41,393 bases of DNA from Nitrospirota bacterium (GTDB lineage: Bacteria; Nitrospirota; Nitrospiria; SBBL01; JAADHI01): the NCBI GenBank assembly GCA_029261165.1, contig JAJDBV010000056.1, forward strand, positions 1 through 41,393. Reading direction: 5' to 3'. Shown here in pieces: positions 23,833 to 32,465 of this stretch; within the stretch, counting starts at the first letter, position 1, and each line of letters begins with the position of its first letter. The notes under the pieces were generated by a model. That model was not told the DNA's origin and searched no databases. It saw nothing but the letters and a program-made list of their open reading frames with translations. Both the position numbers and the translations under genes were made by a program.

Positions 23833-25029
23833 ATGTCTTCTTTGAAAAAAATACTTTTTGTTGTTCCCTTGTTTGTCGTTGCAATTGCCGGGGTAAATTT
23901 TTTGGGAATAGATGGAATTGGTCTCAACCTCTGGGGGGTCAATGGAAAGAGAGGCGATTCCGAAAGGGATGCCCCAAGGTATAAAGAAGTCCAGATTGAA
24001 CGGGGAACTTTTGAAGAGGTGGTTACGGCCGATGGGACCGTGATACCGATCAACCGGATCGAGTTAAAATCAAAGGCTGGCGGCCGGATCATAAAACTGC
24101 CCGTGGAGGTCGGCGATTTTGTCCGTAAGGGAGATCTCATCGCGAAGCTCGATCAGCGCGATGAGAAATCAGCGGTCGCACAGGCACAGGCAGACCTCGA
24201 TATCGCCAGGGCGGAACTGAAGCAGGCGAAACGCATGTTCGCCCGTCGGAACACCCTCTATGAGAAAAAAGTCATTTCAGAAGAAGAACGGGACGAGACT
24301 GGACTGAAGTTGGCAGTGTCTAAGGGGAAGGTCATTCGGGCCTCGACCGCCTTCGATGCCGCAAAGGAAACACTGGCCGAATCGACTGTTCGTGCCCCCA
24401 TTGCGGGGATTATCCTGCAAAAATATGTGGAAGAAGGACAGATTATTGCCTCCGGTGTCAGCGGTGCGGACGGCGGAAACCCGATTGTCGATATCGCCTC
24501 CATGCTTTCTGTCTACATCGAAGCCGGGATTAACGAAATTGACATTGGGAAGATGCAAATAGGACAGTCCGCCACGATCGTCGCGGAAGCCTATCCTCAG
24601 ATCAATTTTCTGGGGGAAGTTGTTCGTATCGCGCCGGAAGCAGACCCTGATGAGAAGAGCGTGACCCGGTTTAACATCGTCGTAAAGGTGGAAAATGTGG
24701 ACCGCAAATTAAAATCCGGGATGAATGCCGAAATAGAACTGACTCTTTTCAAGAAAGACAACATTCTCCTCGCCCCGATTACTGCGCTAAAAAAAATCCA
24801 GGGCGCAGGGTCGAACAAACGCGAGGTCCGTTTAAAACAGGGCGATTCCTTCATCTCCCACGATGTATCGGTCGGTCTCTCTGATTTTAAGGAGGCTGAA
24901 ATTCTTTCCGGACTTTCGGAAGGTGATATCCTCGGCATCCCGATCACATCCAGATTAAACGCCGCCAATAAGCGGCTTGAAGAAAGAATCAAAAGGAGTC
25001 GGAGCTTTGGTGTGAAAAAGAAGAACTGA
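23833..25029 (+). CDS. MacA/HlyD-type periplasmic adaptor of an ABC efflux system
   Basis: A 398-residue membrane-fusion protein with one N-terminal membrane segment (residues ~5-27). The lipoyl-like half-motifs GGRIIKLPVEVGDFVRKGDLIAKLD and APIAGIILQKYVEEGQIIASG flank a coiled-coil hairpin (~105-180, rich in Ala/Glu/Arg). Beta-barrel and membrane-proximal domains follow. It bridges the inner-membrane pump and an outer-membrane channel; no TolC-like gene is in the window. It leads an operon with the permease (25083) and ATPase genes. ATG 23833 follows GGAGGGTACGAAAGG. Confidence 0.9.
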   Translation: MSSLKKILFVVPLFVVAIAGVNFLGIDGIGLNLWGVNGKRGDSERDAPRYKEVQIERGTFEEVVTADGTVIPINRIELKSKAGGRIIKLPVEVGDFVRKGDLIAKLDQRDEKSAVAQAQADLDIARAELKQAKRMFARRNTLYEKKVISEEERDETGLKLAVSKGKVIRASTAFDAAKETLAESTVRAPIAGIILQKYVEEGQIIASGVSGADGGNPIVDIASMLSVYIEAGINEIDIGKMQIGQSATIVAEAYPQINFLGEVVRIAPEADPDEKSVTRFNIVVKVENVDRKLKSGMNAEIELTLFKKDNILLAPITALKKIQGAGSNKREVRLKQGDSFISHDVSVGLSDFKEAEILSGLSEGDILGIPITSRLNAANKRLEERIKRSRSFGVKKKN

Positions 25030-25082
25030 TCGGAGTCATTTTTTTCGTAGTGTCATAAAATAATTGTATAGGTTTAATACAG

Positions 25083-26282
25083 ATGGTCCTGTTTGAGAAT
25101 ATTTTTTTGGCCTTTCGCACCCTTAAGGCAAACCCCCTTAGATCTATCCTGATCCTTACAGGAATGGCCGTTGGCATTGCAGCGGTCCTCCATGTGGTTG
25201 CACTCGGGGAAGTCACCCAGAGGAAAATCAATAAACGCTTGGCGAGCTTGGGCTCCAATGTCTTACAGATTCGTCCGAACTTTTCCAGGAGAAGAGGGGT
25301 TCGCACAGAGACAAGTGTCGTTAGCTTGAAGTGGGAAGAAGCAAAAGAGCTTGTCGATCATTCGGAAGTTATCACCGCAACCGTTCCCCTTTATTCGGGA
25401 TCAAAGGGAGTGCAATTCAGAGATAAAAATTGGAATACACGTGTTGTTGGGACGACACCGGAATACGAATTTGTTAATAATGAGCATCTTGTCGAGGGAC
25501 GCTTTTTTAATCAGGATGAACTCAATCGGCGATCACGCGTTTGCGTGTTGGGGGCCACCGTCCATGAAAAATTGTTTGGGGACCGGTCTCCTATCGGTGA
25601 AACCATCTTTATCACAGGAAAGCGCTATCTGGTCGTCGGCACATTGAAGGCCAAAGGAGAAAGCTGGAGAAGTCCCGACGACCAGGTATTCATCCCCCTG
25701 ACGACGGCCCAACAGCGCCTGTTTGGCATAAAACATGTCGCGAGCATTCTCGCGCAGATTCGTTCGGCCGACGACTACGATGAGGCCCTTTTTGAGATTG
25801 AAACGACCCTTCGGCGGAATCACCGGATCCATCCCGAGGATGGAAATGATTTCAGGGTCAGGCGGCAGGATTTCTTTCTTGCGACGATTAAGGATGCTAA
25901 TAAGGAACTGGGTCAGTTTATCATGGTGATTGCCCTTGTTTCACTCGTTGTCGGCGGGATCGGGATTGCCAATGTCATGCTGATCTCCGTAACGGAGCGC
26001 ATTCGCGAAATTGGGATACGGCGTGCGATCGGGGCAAAAAAGATTCACATTCTCACGCAATTTATGACAGAGTCCATCATTCTGGGCCTCCTCGGGGGGG
26101 TATTGGGGATTATTGGCGGTATCGCCTTCAACCAATACAGGATCGGAGAGGGGATGATCTTGCCAATGGAATGGATTGCTTATAGCTTTATGATCTGTGC
26201 TGGTATCGGCACGATCGCGGGAATCTATCCGGCGCTTCGGGCCGCCAACAGGAATGTCATTGACTCTCTGCGATATGAGTAG
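25083..26282 (+). CDS. MacB/FtsX-type ABC transporter permease
   Basis: A 399-residue protein with the MacB_PCD/FtsX layout: an N-terminal helix (LRSILILTGMAVGIAAVL), a ~200-residue periplasmic domain (including GVQFRDKNWNTRVVGTTPEYE and EGRFFNQDE) and three C-terminal helices beginning LVVGGIGIANVMLISVTERIREIGIRRAIGA, the family hallmark. Unlike MacB the ATPase is a separate gene, immediately downstream. These pumps export peptides, macrolides or lipoproteins by mechanotransmission; the substrate is unknown. Confidence 0.92.
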   Translation: MVLFENIFLAFRTLKANPLRSILILTGMAVGIAAVLHVVALGEVTQRKINKRLASLGSNVLQIRPNFSRRRGVRTETSVVSLKWEEAKELVDHSEVITATVPLYSGSKGVQFRDKNWNTRVVGTTPEYEFVNNEHLVEGRFFNQDELNRRSRVCVLGATVHEKLFGDRSPIGETIFITGKRYLVVGTLKAKGESWRSPDDQVFIPLTTAQQRLFGIKHVASILAQIRSADDYDEALFEIETTLRRNHRIHPEDGNDFRVRRQDFFLATIKDANKELGQFIMVIALVSLVVGGIGIANVMLISVTERIREIGIRRAIGAKKIHILTQFMTESIILGLLGGVLGIIGGIAFNQYRIGEGMILPMEWIAYSFMICAGIGTIAGIYPALRAANRNVIDSLRYE

Positions 26283-26327
26283 AGAGGTCGGTTCAGGAGG
26301 CACAAGAAAATAGACACGCTCATTGCG

Positions 26328-27062
26328 ATGCAAGATGTTGTAAAGTCCTATAAGATGGGTTCGGGAGAGGTCCCTGTCTTACGTGATGTGAAGCTGTCCA
26401 TTAAGACCAATGAATATGTCGCGGTGATGGGGCCGTCAGGCTCCGGAAAATCGACATTGATGAATATTCTCGGATGCCTGGACACCCCTTCCTCGGGGAG
26501 ATATTATTTTGGAAGCCAGGATGTAAAAGGCCTAAGTGACAACCAATTGTCGGAGATTCGCAACAAACATATCGGCTTTGTATTTCAATCCTTCAATCTC
26601 CTCCCCCGTGTAACCGCACTCCAAAATGTCGAGTTGCCCCTGATATACCTCGGTGCTGCCCCCTCGGCAAGGAAGAAGATGGCAAGAGAGGTTCTAGAAA
26701 GAGTCGGCCTCGGTGACCGAATGACACACAGACCGAGTGAGTTATCGGGTGGGCAAAAACAACGTGTTGCGATCGCGAGGGCCTTGGTCACAAAACCCTC
26801 CCTCATTCTCGCCGACGAACCGACAGGAAATCTTGACAGCAAAACCGGCACTGAAATCATGGGCTTGTTCAACAAACTTCACGAACAAGGAAACACCATT
26901 ATATTGGTGACACACGAAGAATATATCGCAGAATACGCGAAGAGGATTATTCGACTTCGTGACGGCCTTATTGACCGCGCTGCCCTATCAAAAAAAGGCG
27001 CTTGGATACAGTTTCTTTCTAAGATGGAATCAGAAACCTCACCCGAAGAAACTTCTGATTAA
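26328..27062 (+). CDS. ABC transporter ATPase (MacB/LolD-type)
   Basis: The ATPase of the efflux operon. [10 protein letters not shown] (Walker A), [15 protein letters not shown] (signature), [16 protein letters not shown] (Walker B) and THE (switch His) are all present. The N-terminus is in doubt: ATG 26328 lies 27 nt after the only good Shine-Dalgarno sequence (AGGAGG, 26295-26300), while an in-frame ATA at 26310 lies 9 nt after it and would add IDTLIA, giving the usual LolD-type N-terminus. The last residues (ETSD) are encoded inside the left arm of a fold-back repeat. Confidence 0.92.
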   Translation: MQDVVKSYKMGSGEVPVLRDVKLSIKTNEYVAVMGPSGSGKSTLMNILGCLDTPSSGRYYFGSQDVKGLSDNQLSEIRNKHIGFVFQSFNLLPRVTALQNVELPLIYLGAAPSARKKMAREVLERVGLGDRMTHRPSELSGGQKQRVAIARALVTKPSLILADEPTGNLDSKTGTEIMGLFNKLHEQGNTIILVTHEEYIAEYAKRIIRLRDGLIDRAALSKKGAWIQFLSKMESETSPEETSD

Positions 27063-27206
27063 GTCTGGATTGAGTTTTTCAGAAGGAAAAATGTTTCGAT
27101 TCAAGGCGCAAATCGTAGAGAATAGCCTGCTATTTTCAAGATTTGTAACGTAGAAGCGGGACATTTTTACCCTGCAAAAACAATCCATGACTTATTCAGA
27201 AGTTTC
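27048..27206. repeat. Fold-back repeat, family 2, copy B
   Basis: Arms 27048-27072 (GAAACTTCTGATTAAGTC, then TGGATTG) and 27181-27206 are complementary with one mismatch and one inserted base. The inner parts also pair (TTTTTCAG...AAAAATGT with ACATTTTT...CTGCAAAAA). The exact centre (27121-27134) is AATAGC-CT-GCTATT. The left arm carries the last four codons and stop of the ATPase gene. The core is shared with 17842-17960. No protein is encoded. Confidence 0.78.
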
Positions 27207-27334
27207 CTAATACGTTCTCGAATCCCGCTCGCTATGCATGGCCAATATGCTGCCGCCTTAAGAGAGTGATTTCTATTCTCATTTAGACCTTAACGGCATA
27301 TTGATATCCATTGTCAAAATCAATATTAAGCAAT

Positions 27335-27408
27335 AAAATCAATAGGATAGGGAATTCTCCTATTGATTTTTACTTGACCGCCCTGTATAATTCCTCTCAT
27401 AGGAGAAT
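27335..27408 (+). promoter_or_regulatory. Promoter of the ferritin-like gene with nested palindromes
   Basis: TTGATT (27363-27368) and TATAAT (27386-27391) are 17 nt apart. A perfect 13-bp inverted repeat (27335-27347 with 27358-27370, loop TAGGGAATTC) covers the -35. Its inner sequence ATTCTCCTAT (27354-27363) recurs inverted as ATAGGAGAAT downstream of the -10 (27399-27408), so matching sites sit on both sides of the promoter. The 128 bp before it (27207-27334) hold no gene, but a further inverted repeat ATATTGAT/ATCAATAT (27299-27326). Confidence 0.6.
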
Positions 27409-27456
27409 CTGCTGGATACGGGTTTCTATACACTCAAAAAAGAGGAGGAGTTTCTC

Positions 27457-27918
27457 ATGGATTCACAAGAGATGATCAAACTTTTAAACAGCGCCATCAG
27501 TCTGGAATATGGCGCTGCCATCCAATATTCTCAAAATAGTGTCCTCCTGCAGGGGACCTATCGGGAAGTTCATTCCGGTTTCTTTGGAGACATGAGTAAC
27601 GACAGCTTTAGCCATGCCCGGAAACTGGGGAAATATGTTGTCGGGTTAGGCGGGATTCCAACCGTGGAACCGGCACCAATCAAACAGACAACTGACCTGA
27701 CTGAAATGCTGGAATTTGGCCTTGAAATAGAAACAGCCGCCCTCGCGACCTATACCAGGGGCGTCGAAATGGCTGAAGACGATATCCCTTTCCGGGTATT
27801 GCTGGAAGACATGTCCCTTGAGGAATACAACCACCAGTTGGAACTCAAGAAAATTTTAGGCAAACTTTCTCTGCAAGTCCCTGATGCAATCAAGGAAGTC
27901 CGACTCAAACAGGCCTAA
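27457..27918 (+). CDS. Ferritin-like di-iron-fold protein (bacterioferritin-type)
   Basis: A 153-residue four-helix protein. Helix A has E17 (LEYGAAIQY), helix C EIETAALATYTR (E92) and helix D EEYNHQLEL (E123, H126), as in ferritin-like di-iron sites. Helix B is DSFSHARKL: H53 is present but the Glu expected three residues earlier is Ser50 (an Asp sits at 49), so the metal site may be incomplete. It may store iron, protect against peroxide or have another role. The start has GAGGAGG upstream; palindromes at the promoter suggest repression. Confidence 0.85.
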   Translation: MDSQEMIKLLNSAISLEYGAAIQYSQNSVLLQGTYREVHSGFFGDMSNDSFSHARKLGKYVVGLGGIPTVEPAPIKQTTDLTEMLEFGLEIETAALATYTRGVEMAEDDIPFRVLLEDMSLEEYNHQLELKKILGKLSLQVPDAIKEVRLKQA

Positions 27919-27956
27919 GTTTGCTTTCCTGTTTCAGTCATCTTTTGTAAGTGTTT

Positions 27957-28020
27957 AAATGCCCTTTCCTCTAGCAGTCTGCGCCCTCCGCAGCGGTGAG
28001 GGAAGGGCATTTCTTTTAGG
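27957..28020 (+). terminator. Terminator after the ferritin-like gene
   Basis: Arms AAATGCCCTTTCCTC (27957-27971) and GAGGGAAGGGCATTT (27998-28012) pair with one mismatch, with a small CTGCG/CGCAG hairpin in the loop, followed by CTTTT. The gene ends 38 bp upstream. Confidence 0.8.
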
Positions 28021-28138
28021 CTGGATTTTCACACCGGACTCTGCTGTTCCTTCGTCGTATCACAATTTCTCTTACGCTAAAGGGACCGTGATTGAAGTTG
28101 AGGGAGTGGGACTGGAACAGGGATCTTTATTGGAGTCT

Positions 28139-28729
28139 CTACGAGAGCGCCTTCTTGATGAGGGAAAGATCTTCAGGCAGAAGGTTTAACTGAAGCGCAG
28201 CTTCGTGACCACGAGCCGACATTTTCTTCCAGGTCTTTTGTACAATCGTGACCATCTTATTCTCATCATGCTTCTTTGAGAAGTCAGAGAAGTAGCTTTC
28301 CAGAAAAACCAGGCAGATTACATCCTCCAGAAGCTGCATTTCAGGATCATTCTTGAGATGTTTTTTGAGCAGAAGGCCCTGAACACGCAAGACCGTTTCG
28401 TCCTCGTATTCCAGTTTATGGAGGATCTCACCCGCCTTTTCCGCGTGAAAGCGGTTCAGGGTTGTACGCCAAAGCTGGTAGCCAAGGCGGTCCATGGGGT
28501 AGTTGCTTCGGGGGATTTGCCAACGCGCAATGTGTTGTGATCTTGCAGCCAGCTGGAGCGCTTCGGAAGCATCGGGGGCAAGTTTCTCAAGACAGGCCGT
28601 CATGCGTTTTGCGTAGAGTAACTCTTTTGGAAAGGTTTTTCCCTGGAAGGACTCCCGGTTGGGATCTTCACGATTGATGGTATCAAACTGCGCGACGGCC
28701 TTGCGAAATCGATTTGAGTCAAGCGTCAT
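28139..28729 (-). CDS. DUF4202-family protein
   Basis: A 196-residue cytosolic helical protein. FDTINREDPN near the N-terminus, FPKELLYAKRMTACLEKLAPDASEALQLAARSQHIARWQIPRSNYPMDRLGYQLWR and LEDVICLVFLESYF match the DUF4202 pattern. The spaced His and Asp residues (QHIARW, ED) suggest an HD-like metal site, but that is inference. No activity is known to me. It is separated from hflC by 22 bp on the same strand. Confidence 0.85.
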   Translation of the reverse strand: MTLDSNRFRKAVAQFDTINREDPNRESFQGKTFPKELLYAKRMTACLEKLAPDASEALQLAARSQHIARWQIPRSNYPMDRLGYQLWRTTLNRFHAEKAGEILHKLEYEDETVLRVQGLLLKKHLKNDPEMQLLEDVICLVFLESYFSDFSKKHDENKMVTIVQKTWKKMSARGHEAALQLNLLPEDLSLIKKALS

Positions 28730-28751
28730 CGCTGATCTCGGAACCCAGGCC

Positions 28752-29618
28752 CTATTTTACACCTTCAAGATGCTTGAAGAATTCCGAGTCGGGGCTGAGA
28801 ACAATCTTTGACTTACCATCCTTGAATACCTTTTTATAGGCATCCATCGACCGGATGAATTCAAAGAACTTCACATCCTGACCATAGGCCTCCGCGTAAA
28901 TCCGAAAGGCCTCGGCATCTCCCTTCCCCATCAGCTCCTGCTGGGTCTTATAAGCCTCTGCAAGGAGAATTTCTTTCTCTTTCTCAGCTTCAGAGCGAAC
29001 CTTCTGAGCCTCTTCAGCCCCTTCAGAGCGATACCGCTTCGCCACTCTTCCCCGTTCAGCCTGCATTCGTGTAAAAACCGCCTTTTCGTTCTGCTCCGGT
29101 AGATCAGCCCGCTTGATCCGGACATCCTTAATCTCAATCCCGTACACCAGGGCCTTTTCATTGGCCCGTTGGGTGACTGTTGCCATAATCTCCGAGCGGG
29201 TTTGAGAAATAATCTCTGAGAGATCATGCTGACCCAGATCGACCCGCAGTTCTGAATAAATAATGTCATCGAGACGGGAACGCGCCGAGCGCTGTGTCCG
29301 GAAGGCCTCATAGAATTTAAGGGGATCGACAATCCGCCACTTGGCAAAGTTGTCGATCACCAAGGTCTTCTTATCCTTGGTCACGACATCCTGCGGATCC
29401 GAGTCATAGTCGAGGAGGCGCTTGTCAAATTTGATCACGTCCTGGATAAAAGGGATCTTGAACTTCAAGCCCGGTTCGGTAATGGTTCGGACCGGCTTTC
29501 CCAGCTGAACAACGATCGCCGTCTGGACAATATCGACCACAAAGAAAGGGGAGGCTCCGATCATCAGCAGGATAAAGAAGGCAAGAACGGCAATCCCGAT
29601 AAGGTCTTTCTTTTTCAT
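28752..29618 (-). CDS. hflC: Modulator of FtsH protease HflC
   Basis: An SPFH (band 7) membrane protein of 288 residues with one N-terminal membrane helix (IAVLAFFILLMIGASPFFVVDIV), the band-7 domain (~30-200, VVQLGKPVRTITEPGLKFKIPFIQ) and a C-terminal Ala/Glu-rich coiled coil. HflC and HflK form a large periplasmic cage that encloses and restrains the FtsH protease. Its ATG overlaps the hflK stop (ATGA). FtsH itself is not in the window. Confidence 0.95.
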   Translation of the reverse strand: MKKKDLIGIAVLAFFILLMIGASPFFVVDIVQTAIVVQLGKPVRTITEPGLKFKIPFIQDVIKFDKRLLDYDSDPQDVVTKDKKTLVIDNFAKWRIVDPLKFYEAFRTQRSARSRLDDIIYSELRVDLGQHDLSEIISQTRSEIMATVTQRANEKALVYGIEIKDVRIKRADLPEQNEKAVFTRMQAERGRVAKRYRSEGAEEAQKVRSEAEKEKEILLAEAYKTQQELMGKGDAEAFRIYAEAYGQDVKFFEFIRSMDAYKKVFKDGKSKIVLSPDSEFFKHLEGVK

Positions 29619-30631
29619 CGCCTTCCTCCTCCAATTCCTTCCTTACCGAGTGGGAGCAAGGGAAGCATTTTTCCACCCAGGCTGTCGTCGACGATGATCT
29701 TCTCTATCTCGGATAGGACCTCTTCCATCGTTTCAATATAAATCCGCTTCCGAATGATCGTCTTCGCCTGACGGTATTCCCTTAGGGTCTGTAAAAAGCG
29801 ATCTGCCTCTCCTTCAGCCCGTCGAACCCGCGCCTCGGAATAGGCACGTGCCTCATTAATTACCTGCGCGGCCTCCCCTTTGGCTTTTGGAATGATGTCA
29901 TTCCGATAACCATGGGACTCATTGATCAATTTTTCCTTGTCCTCCCTGGCACTTGCCACATCTTTGAACGCGGCCTCGACCGCTTCGGGCGGATCAACAT
30001 CCTGCAACTGGACAGCAGTGATCTGGACACCTGCTTCATACTCGTCCAGGATTCGTTGAAGGAGATCGTGGGTCTCTTGCTGGATCTTGGCTTTACCGAC
30101 CGTCAGTGCATCATCGATCAGGCTCTGGCCGATGATCTGCCGGACGGAGGCCTCGGCCACCTTTTTAATCGTGGCCCCGATATCGGCAACGTTAAAGAGG
30201 AAGTTTTGTGCATCCATGATCCTAAACTGCACAATCAATTCGACCGCGACAATGTTCTCGTCGCCGGTTACCATCAATGCTTCCCTCGGGACCGTCTGCG
30301 CACCCCCGCGCGTGGTGCGAAAGCCGATCTCAATACGATGGAGTTTCGTAATTTTGGGAAGGAGGACGGTTTCTATAAAAGGAACTTTGAGATGAGGGCC
30401 GGGCTCGGCGGTCCGGACCACCTCCCCAAAGCGGAGGACGACCCCCTGTTCATCTGGTGCTACAATATAAAAACCCTTCCACAAGAAGAAAACAACAAGG
30501 AGTATTCCGAGGATCGGCTTCAATCCCTTAAACTTGATCGGCCCGCCGGCCCCCAGCTTCTGGAGGTCCTTCATCAATTTCGCGAAGGGATCTTCACCTC
30601 CCCCTTCAGGCCTTCTCGGCTCCCACGCCAT
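29615..30631 (-). CDS. hflK: Modulator of FtsH protease HflK
   Basis: A 338-residue SPFH protein and partner of HflC. A Gly/Pro-rich cytosolic N-terminus (MAWEPRRPEGGGEDPFAKLM) precedes the membrane helix (~50-70) and band-7 domain (VAPDEQGVVLRFGEVVRTAEPGPHLKVPFIETV). The coiled coil EAFKDVASAREDKEKLINE... with FLQTLREYRQAKTIIRKRIYIETMEEVL is typical of HflK. It leads the hflK-hflC pair from the promoter at 30655-30684, divergent from hemL. Confidence 0.95.
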   Translation of the reverse strand: MAWEPRRPEGGGEDPFAKLMKDLQKLGAGGPIKFKGLKPILGILLVVFFLWKGFYIVAPDEQGVVLRFGEVVRTAEPGPHLKVPFIETVLLPKITKLHRIEIGFRTTRGGAQTVPREALMVTGDENIVAVELIVQFRIMDAQNFLFNVADIGATIKKVAEASVRQIIGQSLIDDALTVGKAKIQQETHDLLQRILDEYEAGVQITAVQLQDVDPPEAVEAAFKDVASAREDKEKLINESHGYRNDIIPKAKGEAAQVINEARAYSEARVRRAEGEADRFLQTLREYRQAKTIIRKRIYIETMEEVLSEIEKIIVDDSLGGKMLPLLPLGKEGIGGGRR

Positions 30632-30654
30632 CGTGTTTCCCTCAAATCAATAAT

Positions 30655-30684
30655 ATAATACCGTTCAGGTCACAGTAACATCAA
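30655..30684 (-). promoter_or_regulatory. Promoter of hflK-hflC
   Basis: On the minus strand TTGATG (30679-30684) and TATTAT (30655-30660) are 18 nt apart, about 25 bp before the hflK ATG. Confidence 0.55.
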
Positions 30685-30745
30685 CCGCCCTTGCCGTCAA
30701 GCCAACTAAAAAAACAAGGCGCGGAAGGATTTCTCAAAGTGCAGC

Positions 30746-30774
30746 TTGACTTGTTTCGCGCCGTTCCATAAAAT
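30746..30774 (+). promoter_or_regulatory. Promoter of hemL, implying a leaderless mRNA
   Basis: TTGACT (30746-30751) and TAAAAT (30769-30774) are 17 nt apart. The -10 ends 8 bp before the hemL ATG at 30783, so the transcript should begin at or within a few bases of the start codon. There is no Shine-Dalgarno sequence. Confidence 0.6.
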
Positions 30775-30782
30775 GACTCTCT

Positions 30783-32066
30783 ATGAAACGAGAAAAATCA
30801 GAAGCGCTATTTGAAGAGGCACAGAAACACATCCCCGGCGGAGTGAATTCACCCGTTCGCGCGTTCAAGTCGGTCGGGGGAAATCCTCTCTTTATAAAGC
30901 GGGCAAAGGGGAGCAAGGTCGTCGATGTCGATGGGAATCGTTTTATCGACTACGTCCTTTCCTGGGGGCCGATGATTGTCGGCCACGCCCATCCGAAGGT
31001 GGTTGAAGCCGTTCAGAAAGCTGCGGCCCTTGGAACCAGTTTCGGCGCGCCGACAAAACTGGAAGTGACCCTCGCCAAACGGGTTCAGGAAAACTTTCCC
31101 CTGATGGAAAGTGTCCGCTTCGTTAATTCCGGGACGGAGGCGACCATGAGCGCCATTCGACTCGCCAGAGGATTTACAGGTCGAAACAAAATTGTGAAGT
31201 TTGAAGGTTGCTATCACGGCCATGCCGACTCTCTCCTGGTCAAGGCCGGGTCCGGCGCCACAACCCTTGGGATTCCTGATTCTCCCGGTGTCCCGCCTGA
31301 TCTCGCGCGAGACACGATCACGGTCCCGTTCAATAATTTAAGTGCCCTTCGCAAAACCTTCGAGGACGTCGGTAACCAGATTGCCTGCCTGATTGTGGAA
31401 CCGGTTCCTGGAAATATGGGGACAATTATTCCGGAAAATGGTTATCTTCCAGGCCTTCGGGAATTGACCCGTCCCTTTGGTATTGTTCTGATCTTTGATG
31501 AGGTCATGAGCGGTTTTCGCGTCGCGCACGGCGGCGCGCAGGAACGCTACGGCATCCGTCCGGATCTCACCTGCCTTGGAAAGATCATCGGTGGAGGGCT
31601 CCCGGTCGGGGCTTATGGTGGGAAAAAGGAGATCATGGACCAGATCGCGCCGCTTGGACCGGTTTACCAGGCGGGGACCCTCTCAGGAAACCCCCTTGCG
31701 ATGGCCGCCGGAATCGCAACATTGCGTCTGCTTCGGCAGTCCGGCTTTTATGAGAAATTAGAAGCGCGTTCCGCTCTCCTTGAAGAAGGCATCGCCGATG
31801 CCGCGCGCAAGGCAAAGATTCCCCTTCAGATCAACCGGGTGGGCTCACAGATGACCTTTTTCTTTACCGACAAAAAGGTCAAAGATTACGAAGGAGCCCT
31901 GAGGACAGACCGAGACCGCTTTGGAAAGTTTTTTCTAGGCCTGCTGAAAGAAGGGGTCTACCTTGCGCCCTCTCCGTTCGAGGCGCTCTTTCTCTCAATC
32001 GCCCATTCTCCTTCAGATATCAGCAAGACCATCAGCGCCGCCTACAAGGTGTTCAAAAAACTCTAG
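30783..32066 (+). CDS. hemL: Glutamate-1-semialdehyde 2,1-aminomutase
   Basis: A PLP enzyme that makes 5-aminolevulinate in the C5 tetrapyrrole pathway; a cytosolic homodimer. The N-terminus [23 protein letters not shown] is highly conserved and fixes the start. [35 protein letters not shown] (D239) and [18 protein letters not shown] (PLP lysine K267) are intact. 427 residues is standard. The downstream AtpI-like gene starts directly after its stop (TAGATG). Confidence 0.97.
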   Translation: MKREKSEALFEEAQKHIPGGVNSPVRAFKSVGGNPLFIKRAKGSKVVDVDGNRFIDYVLSWGPMIVGHAHPKVVEAVQKAAALGTSFGAPTKLEVTLAKRVQENFPLMESVRFVNSGTEATMSAIRLARGFTGRNKIVKFEGCYHGHADSLLVKAGSGATTLGIPDSPGVPPDLARDTITVPFNNLSALRKTFEDVGNQIACLIVEPVPGNMGTIIPENGYLPGLRELTRPFGIVLIFDEVMSGFRVAHGGAQERYGIRPDLTCLGKIIGGGLPVGAYGGKKEIMDQIAPLGPVYQAGTLSGNPLAMAAGIATLRLLRQSGFYEKLEARSALLEEGIADAARKAKIPLQINRVGSQMTFFFTDKKVKDYEGALRTDRDRFGKFFLGLLKEGVYLAPSPFEALFLSIAHSPSDISKTISAAYKVFKKL

Positions 32067-32465
32067 ATGGTTCAGGACGATGCAAAACCATCAGAAATCG
32101 ACCCTGAGAAGTTTCTGGCAAAGAGCAATGCCGCCCTCTATCGGATCGAGAAATACAGCCTCGTGGTCCTGGCCGCCTGCGGCGTGGCAACCCTTTTTGT
32201 CTTTGGAAATTTTGGAGCCTCACTCATCATCGGCGGACTTCTGGGTATGTTCAACTTTAGAAGCCTGCATCGGAAGTTTCAACAGCAGATCCTTGATCCG
32301 CTCTCCAAAAAGAAACAACAATTTCTATACAGCCTGAAACTCTTCCTGATCGTCGGCCTCTTCTTTTGGCTCATTCAGTGGGAATCGGCAAGCGTTCCGG
32401 GAATCATCACCGGATTCTTCATGATCACCAGTGCCGTCTTCCTCGAATCGATGCGAAAACAATAA
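32067..32465 (+). CDS. AtpI-like small membrane protein (ATP synthase subunit I family)
   Basis: A 132-residue protein with about four membrane helices (LVVLAACGVATLFVFG, ASLIIGGLLGMFNFRSLH, LYSLKLFLIVGLFFWLIQ, VPGIITGFFMITSAVFLES). The layout and the G/N/F-rich second helix resemble the I subunit that precedes ATP synthase operons and assists c-ring assembly. No atp genes are visible here. It is co-transcribed with hemL (adjacent stop and start). Its last codon and stop lie in the left arm of the fold-back repeat at 32458. Confidence 0.7.
   Translation: MVQDDAKPSEIDPEKFLAKSNAALYRIEKYSLVVLAACGVATLFVFGNFGASLIIGGLLGMFNFRSLHRKFQQQILDPLSKKKQQFLYSLKLFLIVGLFFWLIQWESASVPGIITGFFMITSAVFLESMRKQ

Noticed and set aside
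23833-27062. A lipoprotein-export (LolCDE) system instead of an efflux pump
   Set aside because: The first gene is a periplasmic adaptor of MacA type, absent from Lol systems; the ATPase alone cannot distinguish them.
27959-28189. A 76-codon plus-strand frame after the ferritin-like gene
   Set aside because: It starts inside the terminator hairpin, has no ribosome-binding site and overlaps the end of the DUF4202 gene.
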